Assembly (NCBI RefSeq): GCF_004402485.1
Contig: NZ_SOFG01000012.1
Coordinates: forward strand, 41,942 to 105,941
Reading direction: 5' to 3'
Source: Cryobacterium algoricola
Lineage (GTDB): Bacteria > Actinomycetota > Actinomycetes > Actinomycetales > Microbacteriaceae
DNA: 64,000 nt
Shown here piece by piece: positions 33,986 through 42,656 of the stretch. The position numbers and the translations under genes were made by a program. The notes beneath the pieces are model-generated. The model was not told the origin of the DNA. It searched no databases and worked only from the letters and a program-made list of their open reading frames with translations. Positions within the stretch are counted from its first letter, which is position 1; each line of letters begins with the position of its first letter.

Positions 33986-35170
33986 TCAGTCCGTGGCCCC
34001 GGAGAGGGACCAGGCCGTGACGGAGACCTTCCCACCCGCGACGATGTCGAGGGTGATCGGCCAGGAACCCCGATCGAGCCCGGGGTACAGGGCCGAGAAC
34101 AGCGTGTATGTCGCGGGCACGTCCGCGGTCGCCATGGCATCCCAGCCGAGCCGGGTGACGGCGAATCCACCGGCCGGGACCTCGATGGGCTGGGCGCCGT
34201 CGTCGGTGGTCATGAAGGAGCCGCCGTGCACGAGCGTGACGGCGATGGCGGACCCGGCCTGGTCCGCGAAGGCGAGATCGGGGTAGCCGTTGAGCGTGCA
34301 CGGCAGGTCGCTGAAGTTCATGGCCTGGATCGATACGGTGCGGTGTCCGGTCGCGGCATCGGGATCGCCGAGCAGCACCGCCGTGTCCTCCGGCGTGCAC
34401 CATCCGGCGGGAGCCGCCGCCGCGTCAGGAGCGACGGTCGGCGGCGGCGTGACAGGGACGTCCGGATCGGGGACGGCGCCGAGGGTGTTGCCGTCGGCGA
34501 GCGCGTTCTCCGCCGCGGAGACGAGTCGCTCGGCCCGGCTGCCCAATCCCACGACGAGGCCGGAGGCGACCAGGACGACGACGGCGACGGTGCTGAGAAC
34601 GGCGAGCGGATACCTGCGGAACGGGCCGGTCGCGACGGTCGCCGGGACGGCATCCGTGCCCTGTTCGAGTGCGGCGGCGGGCTCCCGCACCCTGCGCAGC
34701 GCGAGCAGGGCCGGCAGCCAGCCCCAGGCGATCCCCCAGTAGCCGCTGAGGAGCATGGCGTCGCCGGCCGGGTCGAGCACGAACGCCGCGCGGGACGGCG
34801 GGAATGCGGAGATGATGGCGCTGATCACCCACGGGAGGGTGGCGAGGAAGCCGGTCAGCACGGCCACGAACCAGAGGGCGAGGAACCGGGCGACGCGCGA
34901 TCCGTCTGTCCGGTCCACGATCAGGCGAGCCAGGACCAGGTAGACCACGAACACCACCGCAGCAGAGGCGAGCGGCACAAGAACGATCCACGGCGCGGGC
35001 CAGAACCAGACGCTGCGGGGAATGGTCTCCGGCAGGAGGTGCTTCACGAAGGCGGTCGGGACGGGGCCGAACCAGGTCAGGTAACCGAATGCGCCGGCGC
35101 AGACGACCCACCACGCGGCGGCGATGAGGGCGGAGATCCAGAAAAATGGGCTGTGGCCGGGCCTTGTCAT
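33986..35170 (-). CDS. Membrane protein with C-terminal DUF4232 domain
   Basis: A 394-residue protein. The N-terminal half has four to five membrane helices (about 10-32, 58-82, 93-118, 140-158 and 190-212), followed by a Pro/Asp-rich linker (about 240-262) and an extracellular DUF4232-like beta-sandwich with GWCTPEDTAVLL and LPCTLNGYPDLAF, whose two cysteines may form a disulfide. DUF4232 occurs in secreted and lipoproteins of actinobacteria, function unknown. The fusion to a polytopic N-terminus is less common. A GC-rich hairpin (35211-35245) lies upstream, beyond the ferredoxin operon. Confidence 0.8.
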   Translation of the reverse strand: MTRPGHSPFFWISALIAAAWWVVCAGAFGYLTWFGPVPTAFVKHLLPETIPRSVWFWPAPWIVLVPLASAAVVFVVYLVLARLIVDRTDGSRVARFLALWFVAVLTGFLATLPWVISAIISAFPPSRAAFVLDPAGDAMLLSGYWGIAWGWLPALLALRRVREPAAALEQGTDAVPATVATGPFRRYPLAVLSTVAVVVLVASGLVVGLGSRAERLVSAAENALADGNTLGAVPDPDVPVTPPPTVAPDAAAAPAGWCTPEDTAVLLGDPDAATGHRTVSIQAMNFSDLPCTLNGYPDLAFADQAGSAIAVTLVHGGSFMTTDDGAQPIEVPAGGFAVTRLGWDAMATADVPATYTLFSALYPGLDRGSWPITLDIVAGGKVSVTAWSLSGATD

Positions 35171-35260
35171 GCCCCGAGCCTACGTCACGGCTTCCGCGCG
35201 ACCCGGGTCAGCGGCGGCAGCAGCAGCCACTGACGCCGCCGTTCCCACCGCCGCCGCGCG

Positions 35261-35512
35261 CTACCGGTCGATGAGCGTGAGCGCCTGGCGGGGGCACAGC
35301 GACACGGCGTCGGTGGCCGCGTCGAGCAGCCGGTCCGGGACCGGAACGTTCGAGCCGTAACCGTAGGAGAGCGGGTAGCCCCACTCGTCGCGGGCGAGGA
35401 GCTCCGGCAGGATCTCGGTGCAGAGACCCCGGCCGTCGCACTTCGTCCAGTCGATGTGCAGCAGCACGGTAGGGTCGGCGGCACTGCGGGGGTCGGGGGC
35501 GCGCAGGTTCAT
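35261..35512 (-). CDS. Small ferredoxin ([3Fe-4S]/[4Fe-4S] type)
   Basis: An 83-residue ferredoxin. Cluster ligands are in CDGRGLC and the distal SLCPRQAL; only three cysteines are in standard places, since the second position of the usual CxxCxxC is Gly-Arg, so a [3Fe-4S] cluster is likely, as in ferredoxins serving P450s and other oxidoreductases. It is the last gene of the electron-transfer operon, and its ATG overlaps the NuoF-like stop by 4 bases. It is likely the electron partner of the NuoF-like protein. Confidence 0.85.
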   Translation of the reverse strand: MNLRAPDPRSAADPTVLLHIDWTKCDGRGLCTEILPELLARDEWGYPLSYGYGSNVPVPDRLLDAATDAVSLCPRQALTLIDR

Positions 35513-36750
35513 CGGTGGTCCTTTCGGCAGTGCCCGGCGAGGTGCGCGGCGACGTCGTCGGCGAACACCGTGAGCGTGCTGAGTACGAAGCGGGCGGTTC
35601 CGTCCGGGTGGTTGCAGGAGCCACGGCCGGTGACGATGGCCGCGAGGCGACGCACCTCGCCGGGAAGACCCGGATCGCGGTCGCCGCGGGCGAGTCGCCT
35701 GAGCACGGCGGCCATCGCCGGCAGCCCGTTGACGCAGGGTCCGCACTGGCCGGCGGTCTCGCCGGCGAGATAGGTGGCGACCGCGGCGGCGACCGTGATC
35801 GGGCAGCGCCGTTCGCCGAGCCCCATCAGGATGCCCGCACCCGGGTTCGCGCCGAATCCGGCGAGGTCGGCGCGATCGAGGCGGGCCTCCAGGGCGTACG
35901 CCGGCAGCCAGGCGCCGTGGTACCCGCCGACGAGCACGGCCGACAGCGTCCCGGTGTCGACACCGGTGAACCGGAGCACGTCACCGATGCGGGATCCGCC
36001 GGCGACCTCGAGCACGGTCGACGGATGCCCGTCGCTGCCGACCGTGACGAGTCGCGTCCCCGGGTCCCCCTTCGTGCCCACCGAGCGGAACCAGGCGGCC
36101 CCGAACCGGGCGATCAGGGCGATGTGGGCGAGGGTCTCGACATTGTGCAGCAGGGTGGGGCGGCCACCGAGGCCGGACTCGGTGAGCCGCACGGTGCGGT
36201 CCTGCGGAACCGGCTCGCGGCCGGCGAGGGCGTTGACGACGGCGGATGCCTCACCCGAGATGAAAGACTCCGCGGCTTCCCGCAGTTCGATGCCGGCGGC
36301 ATCCGCTCGCTCGGCGAGGGCACGTCCGACGGCCTCGAGCACGGAGGCCTGGGCGTAGAGGTAGACGGAGTGGGCGCCGAGGGCGCCGGCCACGGTGAGG
36401 AGCCCATCGATGACGAGGTGCGGCGACCGGAGCAGCAGTGTCGCGTCCTTCTGGCTGAGGGGTTCGCCCTCCGCGGCGTTGCCGATCACGACGACGCGGC
36501 GGCGGCGGGCGCGTTCGCGGGCGGGCACGGCGGCGAGCTTGCGCCACGCCGGGAAGCCCGCGCCGCCGCGGCCCTCGAGGCCGGAGTCACGGAGGGCGGC
36601 GAGGAGCGCGGCCGAGTCGGTGTGGGCGGGCAGGGGCCCGAACGTCGTCTGGTGGGTGCCGTAGTCGGCGGCGCGGGCGGCGGTGAGCCGGGTGGTCCCT
36701 GCCGGAGCCTGGACCGGCGGAAACAGCGTGGTGTCCGGTGCGCGGCTCAC
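35509..36750 (-). CDS. NuoF-like NADH dehydrogenase flavoprotein subunit
   Basis: A 413-residue homologue of complex I subunit F. The FMN/NADH site is GRGGAGFPAWRKL and GNAAEGEPLSQKDATLL; an SLBB-like region follows, and the [4Fe-4S] site is in GQCGPCVNG with a later Cys in GRGSCNHPDG. NADH-oxidising and cytosolic, it probably feeds electrons to the ferredoxin or the membrane heme protein of the same operon. The GTG at 36750 (after GGAAGGC) overlaps the preceding stop by 4 bases; upstream in-frame sequence belongs to the neighbouring gene. Confidence 0.87.
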   Translation of the reverse strand: MSRAPDTTLFPPVQAPAGTTRLTAARAADYGTHQTTFGPLPAHTDSAALLAALRDSGLEGRGGAGFPAWRKLAAVPARERARRRRVVVIGNAAEGEPLSQKDATLLLRSPHLVIDGLLTVAGALGAHSVYLYAQASVLEAVGRALAERADAAGIELREAAESFISGEASAVVNALAGREPVPQDRTVRLTESGLGGRPTLLHNVETLAHIALIARFGAAWFRSVGTKGDPGTRLVTVGSDGHPSTVLEVAGGSRIGDVLRFTGVDTGTLSAVLVGGYHGAWLPAYALEARLDRADLAGFGANPGAGILMGLGERRCPITVAAAVATYLAGETAGQCGPCVNGLPAMAAVLRRLARGDRDPGLPGEVRRLAAIVTGRGSCNHPDGTARFVLSTLTVFADDVAAHLAGHCRKDHR

Positions 36751-37304
36751 GATGCCTTCCCGATTCGGACGTTCTGGTATTCGACGAAGCCGCGGCTGAG
36801 GCGCCAGCCGAGAGCGGAGAGCACGGCGATCGAACAGGTGGCCGCGAAGGCGATGAACCAGGCCTGGCCGGCATCCGTTCCGTTGCCGATGGAGTGCAGC
36901 AGTGCGACGGGCCACATCAGGTAGGTCAGCCAGTGCACGGCTTTGAACACCCGCACGCCGATGACGCCGCGGAGGAGGGCCGTGACAACGATCGCGAGCA
37001 TCAGGTCGACGGCGAGGGTGCCGAGGCCGAGCCAGAAGGGCTTGGCCGCGCCGAGGAAGGGCACGACGAAGTCGACGAGCCGGAGCTGGGCGTAGGAGTC
37101 GCCGAACAGCGTGACCAGGTGGATGGCGAGGAAGGCGGTCGCGAGCAGTGCCACATTGCGGTGCACGAGGGCGACCGAGAACCGGGGCAGCGCGAAGAGG
37201 GGCCGTCCGGACCGGTTCAGGATGCCGAGCAGGACCGAGACGGTGAAGAGGGCGAGGGAGACGACCCCGGTTCCGCGGCCGAGCGCCCAGAGCGCTTCGT
37301 TCAC
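36747..37304 (-). CDS. Ferric-reductase-like transmembrane heme protein
   Basis: A 185-residue protein with about six helices. Paired histidines suited to bind heme b are in ALVHRNVALLATAFLAIHL and AVHWLTYLMWPVALLHS, as in the ferric reductase-like transmembrane domain (MsrQ/NOX type). There is no FAD/NAD domain on the same chain; that role is probably taken by the NuoF-like protein. GTG start with AAAGGA upstream; overlaps ApbE by 4 bases. Confidence 0.85.
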   Translation of the reverse strand: MNEALWALGRGTGVVSLALFTVSVLLGILNRSGRPLFALPRFSVALVHRNVALLATAFLAIHLVTLFGDSYAQLRLVDFVVPFLGAAKPFWLGLGTLAVDLMLAIVVTALLRGVIGVRVFKAVHWLTYLMWPVALLHSIGNGTDAGQAWFIAFAATCSIAVLSALGWRLSRGFVEYQNVRIGKAS

Positions 37305-38284
37305 AGCAGGGTCCTTTCGGCGTCGGAGTCGGAGTCGGAGTCGGCGCCGGAATCGGTGCCCGCGCCGGACGGGTCGTCGTCCGGCCAGCCGCCGAGGGCG
37401 ACGACCACTCCGTCGGCGTCGACGAGACGGGCGGGAACCCCGAGCTCGCGCAGCCAGGCGACGGCCTTGTGGCCGCGCACGATCGACGCGGTGCTGAGCG
37501 TGTTGGCGCGGTGGCAGCTCTCCGCCGCGACCGTGACGCTGCGCCAGACCGGCTCGGCGGGCACCCCGGAGCCGGGGTCCAGGATGTGGTGCTGGGGGCG
37601 GCCGGCCTTGGTCCAGCGCCGCTTCTGCGTGCTCGAGGTCGCGAGGGCGAGGCCCTCCGCGAGGGTCACGCGGGCGCTCGGATCGAGCGGGGCATCCTGG
37701 ACCAGGACCTGCCACCCGCCTGCGGGCGCGGGACCGGCGGTCGCGATGTCACCGCCGAGGCTCACGAGCACGCCGCAGCCGAGTTCCGTGGCGATGCGGG
37801 CGGCGACCCGGTCGGCGGCGGCGGCCTTCGCGGTCGCGCCGAGGTCGATGCTGAGGTGGGCGGGCACGGTCAGCCGGTTGCCGACGAGTCGCACGCTCGC
37901 CCAGCCTGGCCGGGGCGACGCGATCGCGCGCACCGGGACGCCGTCGTCGAGGATCAGGCGGATGTCGTGGTCGTAGCCGATCGCGTCGAGGGCGTTGCCC
38001 AGGGTCGGGTCCACGTCGCCGTCCGTCGCCGCGGCGGAGGCGAGGGCGAGGCGCATCAGGTCGGCGAGGGTGTCGCTGACGAGCGCCCCGACCGGGAAGA
38101 GCGGGGCTTTGACCATGACCTCGGAGTCGTCGCGGAACCGGCTGCAGGCGAGGTCGATGTCGTCGAGCACGGCGTCGGCGATGCGGCGGGCCTCGGGGAG
38201 GAGCGCGGGGTCGGTCACGACGAGGCGGGCGCTCGTGCTCCAGAGGGACCAGTCTTCGGTCGCGACGCTCGCGGTGGCCGTCAT
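37301..38284 (-). CDS. apbE: FAD:protein FMN transferase
   Basis: A 327-residue ApbE-type flavinyltransferase, which attaches FMN through a phosphodiester bond to a Ser/Thr of target proteins. Family features: SRFRDDSEV near the N-terminus, DPTLGNAL, DLGATAKAAAADRVA and LVSLGGDIA for FAD binding, and AESCHRANTLSTASIV near the C-terminus. No signal peptide is seen, so it may act in the cytosol or use another route. The last 20 residues are an acidic Asp/Ser repeat. Its target is not obvious: no protein in the operon has a clear flavinylation motif or an FMN_bind domain. Confidence 0.9.
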   Translation of the reverse strand: MTATASVATEDWSLWSTSARLVVTDPALLPEARRIADAVLDDIDLACSRFRDDSEVMVKAPLFPVGALVSDTLADLMRLALASAAATDGDVDPTLGNALDAIGYDHDIRLILDDGVPVRAIASPRPGWASVRLVGNRLTVPAHLSIDLGATAKAAAADRVAARIATELGCGVLVSLGGDIATAGPAPAGGWQVLVQDAPLDPSARVTLAEGLALATSSTQKRRWTKAGRPQHHILDPGSGVPAEPVWRSVTVAAESCHRANTLSTASIVRGHKAVAWLRELGVPARLVDADGVVVALGGWPDDDPSGAGTDSGADSDSDSDAERTLL

Positions 38285-38574
38285 CAGGACCCGCTCGTCG
38301 CGGCGTGGGCCTTGGTGCCGTTACCCGAGGACACACTCGGTGCGGCTGGTGCGGCTGGTGCGGCCGGTGCGGTGGTCGCCTGGGTCGTGGTACTTCCGGA
38401 CGTCGTGCCCGAGTTGCCCGACGTGGTCGTGGTCGTCGTCGCCGAGGCATCCTGCGTGGCGAGGGAGTCTGCCCAGTCGTGCAGGCCGAGGGCAGAGGCG
38501 GCGACGATCGCGAGCAGTCCGATCGTGCCGGTGACGATCTTGCTGAGCTTCTTACCGCGTTCGTGAGCGTTCAT
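38284..38574 (-). CDS. Small membrane-anchored Ser/Thr-rich protein at the head of the electron-transfer operon
   Basis: A 96-residue protein with a basic N-terminus, one helix (about residues 13-34) and then an extracellular Ser/Thr/Gly-rich and Ala/Pro-rich tail. In related operons this place is often held by an FMN-binding lipoprotein or membrane protein with a similar Ser/Thr-rich stalk; here the chain ends after the stalk, so it may be a shortened form. ATG 38574 is preferred to 38592 because AAGGGTGG lies 6 bases before it. Its TGA overlaps the apbE ATG. Confidence 0.7.
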   Translation of the reverse strand: MNAHERGKKLSKIVTGTIGLLAIVAASALGLHDWADSLATQDASATTTTTTSGNSGTTSGSTTTQATTAPAAPAAPAAPSVSSGNGTKAHAATSGS

Positions 38575-38712
38575 CGCAGTGCCACCCTTCATTCGTTGAC
38601 ACTACCGAGAGTGACAGCGGACTCTATGGGTTTCCTATGCGGTCACCCTGAGCGAACAGGGTGTTAGGGAGGGGCACCCTGCGGAGGCTCACAGAACCGC
38701 ACGCAGGCAGAC

Positions 38713-38745
38713 AAAACGGGCCGCCACCCGAAGGTGACGGCCCGT
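38713..38745 (-). terminator. Rho-independent terminator of rpsO
   Basis: On the minus strand a 13-bp stem (ACGGGCCGTCACC with GGTGGCGGCCCGT) with a TTCG loop is followed by TTTTG, about 60 bases after the rpsO stop. Confidence 0.88.
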
Positions 38746-38806
38746 TTCGTTGAAGTTCAGCTTCAGAAGTGCGCGATATCGACGCGGCTTCCGGTTTCGT
38801 GCCTGA

Positions 38807-39076
38807 CTAGCGACGCAGTCCGAGACGCTCGATGAGCGAGCGGTAGCGGGCGATGTCGATGTCGGACAGGTAGCCGAGCAGACGGCGACGCTGACCAACC
38901 ATGAGAAGCAGGCCACGACGGGAGTGGTGGTCGTGCTTGTGCTCTTTCAGGTGCTCCGTGAGGTCGAGGATGCGCTGCGTGAGCATGGCAATCTGGACTT
39001 CGGGGGACCCGGTGTCGCCTGGGTGGGTAGCGTACTTTTCGATGATCGCCTTCTTAGCATTAGCTTCGAGTGCCAT
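38807..39076 (-). CDS. rpsO: 30S ribosomal protein S15
   Basis: An 89-residue S15, the primary 16S rRNA-binding protein of the platform. The family core [32 protein letters not shown] and the C-terminal [23 protein letters not shown] are fully conserved. AAAGGGGATCCC precedes the ATG. The own terminator shows it is transcribed as a single unit here, although in many bacteria pnp follows directly; pnp lies 12 kb further along the same strand. Confidence 0.98.
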   Translation of the reverse strand: MALEANAKKAIIEKYATHPGDTGSPEVQIAMLTQRILDLTEHLKEHKHDHHSRRGLLLMVGQRRRLLGYLSDIDIARYRSLIERLGLRR

Positions 39077-39166
39077 AGATGGGATCCCCTTTCTCTCACT
39101 GCGCGGTGCCCGTGGGCCGAATGCCTGGGCTCTCTTGTTCCGCGGCCGTTGGACGGCAACCTAGAG

Positions 39167-39172
39167 AGCTTA
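39167..39172 (-). promoter_or_regulatory. Extended -10 promoter of rpsO
   Basis: Reading the minus strand, TGCTAAGCT contains an extended -10 (TG-N-TAAGCT) about 90 bases upstream of the rpsO ATG. No good -35 is seen, as is usual for extended -10 promoters. Confidence 0.45.
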
Positions 39173-39247
39173 GCAGAAATCGGCAGCGCGCTCCACGCTC
39201 TGCGGTCGTCACAGCACACTGAACCCGGTCGGCAGCGGCAGCATCCG

Positions 39248-40243
39248 CTAGAACACGTGGGCGGCGATCTCGGCGGGCGCGGCGAGCAGGCCCTCGATCT
39301 CGTCGTCGAGACGCACGAGGGTCAGGGACGCGCCTGCCATGTCGAGCGAGGTGCAGTACTCCCCCACGTAGCTGCGCCCGACCGTGATGCCGCGGCGGGT
39401 CAGCTCGTCGTGCGCGTGGCCGTAGAGGATGTAGAGCTCGCTGATCGGGGTGCCGCCGAGGCCGTTGATCATGAGCGCGACCCGGTCTCCCGCGACGAAG
39501 GGCAGGTCGTTCACGACGGCGTCGAGCATCTCGTCGGTCATCTCGTCCGCAGTGGTGAGCTTGGCGCGCCGGCGGCCGGGTTCGCCGTGGATGCCCACGC
39601 CCACCTCGATCTCGTCCTCGCCGAGGTCGAAGAGCGGGGATCCCTTCGCGGGCGGGGTGCAGGAGGTAAGGGCGATGCCCATCGTGCGGGTGACGCTGTC
39701 GACCTTCTCGCCGATCCGGACGAGCTCGTCGAGGGAGGCGCCGGCCTCGGAGGCCGCGCCGACGGCCTTCATCACGAAGAAGTTGCCCGCGACGCCGCGG
39801 CGCCCGACCGTCCAGGTCGAGTCCTGCACGGCGACGTCGTCGTCGATGAACAGGGTCTTGACGGTGATGCCGTCGCTCTCGGCCATCTCCTGGGCCATTT
39901 CGAAGGCCATCCGGTCGCCGGTGTAGTTGTTCACGAGCAGTAGCACGCCCTTCGGGGAGGCCATCAGCTTGGTGGTCTCATAGACGTAGTCCATCGGCGG
40001 CGCGGCGAACACGTCGCCGGGGCAGGCCGCGTCGAGCATTCCCTTGCCGACGGTCATCACGTGGGCGGGTTCGTGACCGGACCCTGAGCCCTGGATGATC
40101 GACACCTTGTTCGGGTTGGGACCGCCGGCGCGCATGATCAGGTTGTACTTCGGCACATAGCGGAGGGTGTCCGGGTTGGCGAGGGCAAGGCCCTTGAGCA
40201 TGTCCGGCACATACATCTTCGGGTCGTTGACAAACTTCTTCAT
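39248..40243 (-). CDS. dhaK: Dihydroxyacetone kinase, DhaK subunit
   Basis: A 331-residue substrate-binding subunit. It has IIQGSGSGHEPAHVMTVGKG and the active-site His that forms a hemiaminal with the keto sugar in VGVGIHGEPGRRR. With DhaL it phosphorylates dihydroxyacetone or a related keto-tetrose; no DhaM is encoded, so ATP rather than the PTS may be the donor. ATG 40243 follows AAAGGAGATGG. It is the last gene of the aldolase-CbbY-dhaL-dhaK operon, 74 bases after dhaL. The aldolase suggests the true substrate may be a sugar other than dihydroxyacetone. Confidence 0.92.
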   Translation of the reverse strand: MKKFVNDPKMYVPDMLKGLALANPDTLRYVPKYNLIMRAGGPNPNKVSIIQGSGSGHEPAHVMTVGKGMLDAACPGDVFAAPPMDYVYETTKLMASPKGVLLLVNNYTGDRMAFEMAQEMAESDGITVKTLFIDDDVAVQDSTWTVGRRGVAGNFFVMKAVGAASEAGASLDELVRIGEKVDSVTRTMGIALTSCTPPAKGSPLFDLGEDEIEVGVGIHGEPGRRRAKLTTADEMTDEMLDAVVNDLPFVAGDRVALMINGLGGTPISELYILYGHAHDELTRRGITVGRSYVGEYCTSLDMAGASLTLVRLDDEIEGLLAAPAEIAAHVF

Positions 40244-40317
40244 GTGTCCATCTCCTTTGTGGGTGGTCCGAAACGTGCAGAAAGGCGTACCGACGTTGGT
40301 GCGGATGTTCCTGGGGT

Positions 40318-40965
40318 TCAGAGGTCGTCGCGCGCGGCCCATTCGCGGCTGAGGCGTTCGAGGATCACGGCGACGGCGACGGCACCCGGATCGGGCGACC
40401 CGATGCTGCGCTCCCCCGTGTAGCTGGCCCGGCCGCGGCGCGCCTGCAGGAAGCTCGTCGCGTCGGCGCGTTCCCGCGCGACGACGGCGGCGCGGGCGAG
40501 CGCGGCCAGGCCGTCACTCCCGGCGCGGAGTTCGGCTTCGAAGGCATCCGTTGCCGGGACGAGGGCGTCGAGGAGCGTCTTGTCGCCGAGGTTCGACTTG
40601 CCCCTGGCCTTGATGCCCTCCGCGGCGGCCCGGAGCATGGCGACGACGTCGTCGCCGTCGAGGTCCGCCTTGCCGGCGACGGCGGCCGAGGCGCGCAGGA
40701 ATGCGGTGCCCCAGAGCGGGCCGGAGGTTCCGCCGATGCGGCCGGAGATGACGAGGGCGATCTTCTTCAGGAAGTCGGCCGGGGAGCTGCGGTCGAAGTC
40801 GGGCCAGTCGGCGAGGACGATCTCGAAGCCCCTGGCGAGGGAGAACCCGAAGTCGCCGTCCCCGACGACGGCGTCGAGGTCGCCGAACTCGCGTTCGTTG
40901 TCGACCGCGGTCTGGGCGATGCTGTGCACCACGAATTCGGTGTCGGCGAGGCTGCTGCGGGTCAT
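40318..40965 (-). CDS. dhaL: Dihydroxyacetone kinase, DhaL subunit
   Basis: A 215-residue nucleotide-binding subunit of the Dha kinase. The Mg-binding Asp cluster is VVGDGDFGFSLARGFE; the usual His after the third Asp is Phe here, a variant I associate with DhaK/DhaL pairs outside the glycerol pathway. GGTSGPLWGTAF and YTGERSIGSPDPGA complete the site. Its ATG overlaps the CbbY-like stop by 4 bases. Confidence 0.9.
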   Translation of the reverse strand: MTRSSLADTEFVVHSIAQTAVDNEREFGDLDAVVGDGDFGFSLARGFEIVLADWPDFDRSSPADFLKKIALVISGRIGGTSGPLWGTAFLRASAAVAGKADLDGDDVVAMLRAAAEGIKARGKSNLGDKTLLDALVPATDAFEAELRAGSDGLAALARAAVVARERADATSFLQARRGRASYTGERSIGSPDPGAVAVAVILERLSREWAARDDL

Positions 40966-41795
40966 GGGGTCTCCGGTTCCGGGCTCGTCATTCCTGGGCT
41001 GCGCGGTCCTGGGCTGGTCGGTCCTGGTGCGGCCAGGATGGCGGTGAGATCGGTCAGTTCCACGGTGCGGCCGACGTCGAGGTGCAGCGGGTCCTTCAGG
41101 GTGATCGCGGAGGGGCCGCCGGGGTCGCCGAGCGAGGAGACGACGAGGGAGGCGCCGGTGAAGTCCTCACCCGCCGTGTAGCCGCTCACCGTGATGAGAG
41201 TGCGGAGGCCGGCGGCGAGCGCGGCCTGGAGGCCGTTGGCGCTGTCCTCGATGACGAGGGCCTCTGCGGCAGGGACGCCGAGTTCGCGGAGGGCGAGGAG
41301 GTAGATATCCGGCGCCGGTTTCTTGGCAGCGACCACGTCTCCGGCGAAGACCCGGAAGTGCGCGGCGAGGTCCGGCCCGACCGCCTCGGTCAGCACGGCG
41401 AGGACGGATTGCTCCGCCGATGTGGATGCGACGGCGAGGGTCCAGCCGGCGGCTGCCGCATCCGCAGTGATCCGTTTGATGCCCGGGCGTCCCGGCAGTG
41501 CGCCGCGTGCGACGGCGTCGGTGTAGATGGCGGTCTTACGCCGGTGCCAGCGCGCGACGGCCTCGTCCAGGGCGCCGGGGTCGTCCGGGAGGCCGAGGAC
41601 GGCGGCGACCGCCGGCGTCAGGGCGCTCCGCATCCGCTCCTTGCCGCCGCCGATCTTGACCTTGACCGCGTAGTCGGAGTCGCTCCACCGCACCGGAACG
41701 GCGAATTCGCGGAAGGTCTCATTGAACGCAGGCAGGTGGCCGTCGCGCTCGGTGTCGGCGAGGACGCCGTCGCAGTCGAAGATGAGTGCCGGCAT
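40962..41795 (-). CDS. CbbY-like HAD sugar phosphatase
   Basis: A 277-residue HAD-IA hydrolase. The nucleophile motif is IFDCDGVLADTERDGH, the cap has KIGGGKERMRSAL as in CbbY, motif II is VASTS, the Lys is in AAKKPAPDIY, and motif IV is VIEDSANGLQAA. CbbY proteins dephosphorylate sugar bisphosphates such as xylulose-1,5-bisphosphate. Here it may remove unwanted phosphates made by the kinase and aldolase of the operon, or be a pathway step. The last 20 residues are a Pro/Ser/Gly repeat, probably disordered. It starts 3 bases after the aldolase stop. Confidence 0.87.
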   Translation of the reverse strand: MPALIFDCDGVLADTERDGHLPAFNETFREFAVPVRWSDSDYAVKVKIGGGKERMRSALTPAVAAVLGLPDDPGALDEAVARWHRRKTAIYTDAVARGALPGRPGIKRITADAAAAGWTLAVASTSAEQSVLAVLTEAVGPDLAAHFRVFAGDVVAAKKPAPDIYLLALRELGVPAAEALVIEDSANGLQAALAAGLRTLITVSGYTAGEDFTGASLVVSSLGDPGGPSAITLKDPLHLDVGRTVELTDLTAILAAPGPTSPGPRSPGMTSPEPETP

Positions 41796-41798
41796 CCG

Positions 41799-42656
41799 TC
41801 ACGCCTTCCCTGCGCTGCCGAATTGCTCGGCGAGTCCGCGGGTCAGCGCGACGATATCCGTTCGGACGTGCCCGAACAACGACGGCGGGTCCCACTTGTC
41901 CCGTGCCTCCGCGTCCTTCAGGTAGGCGAGGCTCGACTGCATGAAGGTGATCTTGAGCGCCGTGGAGATGTTGACCTTGGCGCAGCCGAGCGCGATGAGC
42001 TCGGAGAACTGGCCGGGGCTCAGGCCGCTCCCGCCGTGCAGGGCGATCGGGATCGGGTGCGCGCTGACGATGTCGCTGACCCGCCGGAAGTCGAGGACGG
42101 GTTCACGGGTGTAGACGCCGTGGGCGTTGCCGATCGCGGGTGCGAACACGTCGACGCCGGTCTCCTCGATGAAGCGCAGCGAGATCTCGAGCGACTGCCT
42201 GGCGGATGCCGTGTCCGAGCCGATCCCGTCTTCGACCCCGGTGATCGACTCGATCTCGCCCTCGACGTGTGCGCCGAAGGTGCGGGCCTCCGCGACGACT
42301 TCGACGGTCTGCCGCTGGTTCTCCGCGACCGGGAGCCGGGAGGCGTCGAAGAGCACGGAGTTCCAGCCGCGCTCGAGGCATTCGGTGATGACCGCCCGCT
42401 CGGGGCAATGGTCGAGATGCAGCACCACCGGCACGTCGATGCCCGCCGTCATCGATTCCCACATGCTGAAGAGCACGCGCGACCCGATCGACTTCACGGT
42501 CTTGACCGAGGTCTGCACGATCACCGGCGACCGGGCTTCGACGGCCCCCGCGAGGACGGCCTCCATGGTGAGGTCGTTCACGACGTTGATCGCCGGCACG
42601 CCGTAGCGCTCGGCGAACGCGCGATCTACGACCGCTTTAAGGGTAGACACCGACAT
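41799..42656 (-). CDS. Class II (zinc) ketose-bisphosphate aldolase family protein
   Basis: A 285-residue class II aldolase of the Fba/GatY/KbaY group. Zinc ligands are in VVLHLDHC, EGEIE, and the His of APAIGNAHGVY and IALHGGSG. It cleaves a ketose phosphate to DHAP and an aldehyde (or tagatose- and sulfo-sugar analogues). Substrate specificity cannot be read from sequence. First gene of the operon, with GGAGG 6 bases before the ATG. Upstream are about 120 bases without clear promoter boxes, then palindromic element type 2. Confidence 0.87.
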   Translation of the reverse strand: MSVSTLKAVVDRAFAERYGVPAINVVNDLTMEAVLAGAVEARSPVIVQTSVKTVKSIGSRVLFSMWESMTAGIDVPVVLHLDHCPERAVITECLERGWNSVLFDASRLPVAENQRQTVEVVAEARTFGAHVEGEIESITGVEDGIGSDTASARQSLEISLRFIEETGVDVFAPAIGNAHGVYTREPVLDFRRVSDIVSAHPIPIALHGGSGLSPGQFSELIALGCAKVNISTALKITFMQSSLAYLKDAEARDKWDPPSLFGHVRTDIVALTRGLAEQFGSAGKA

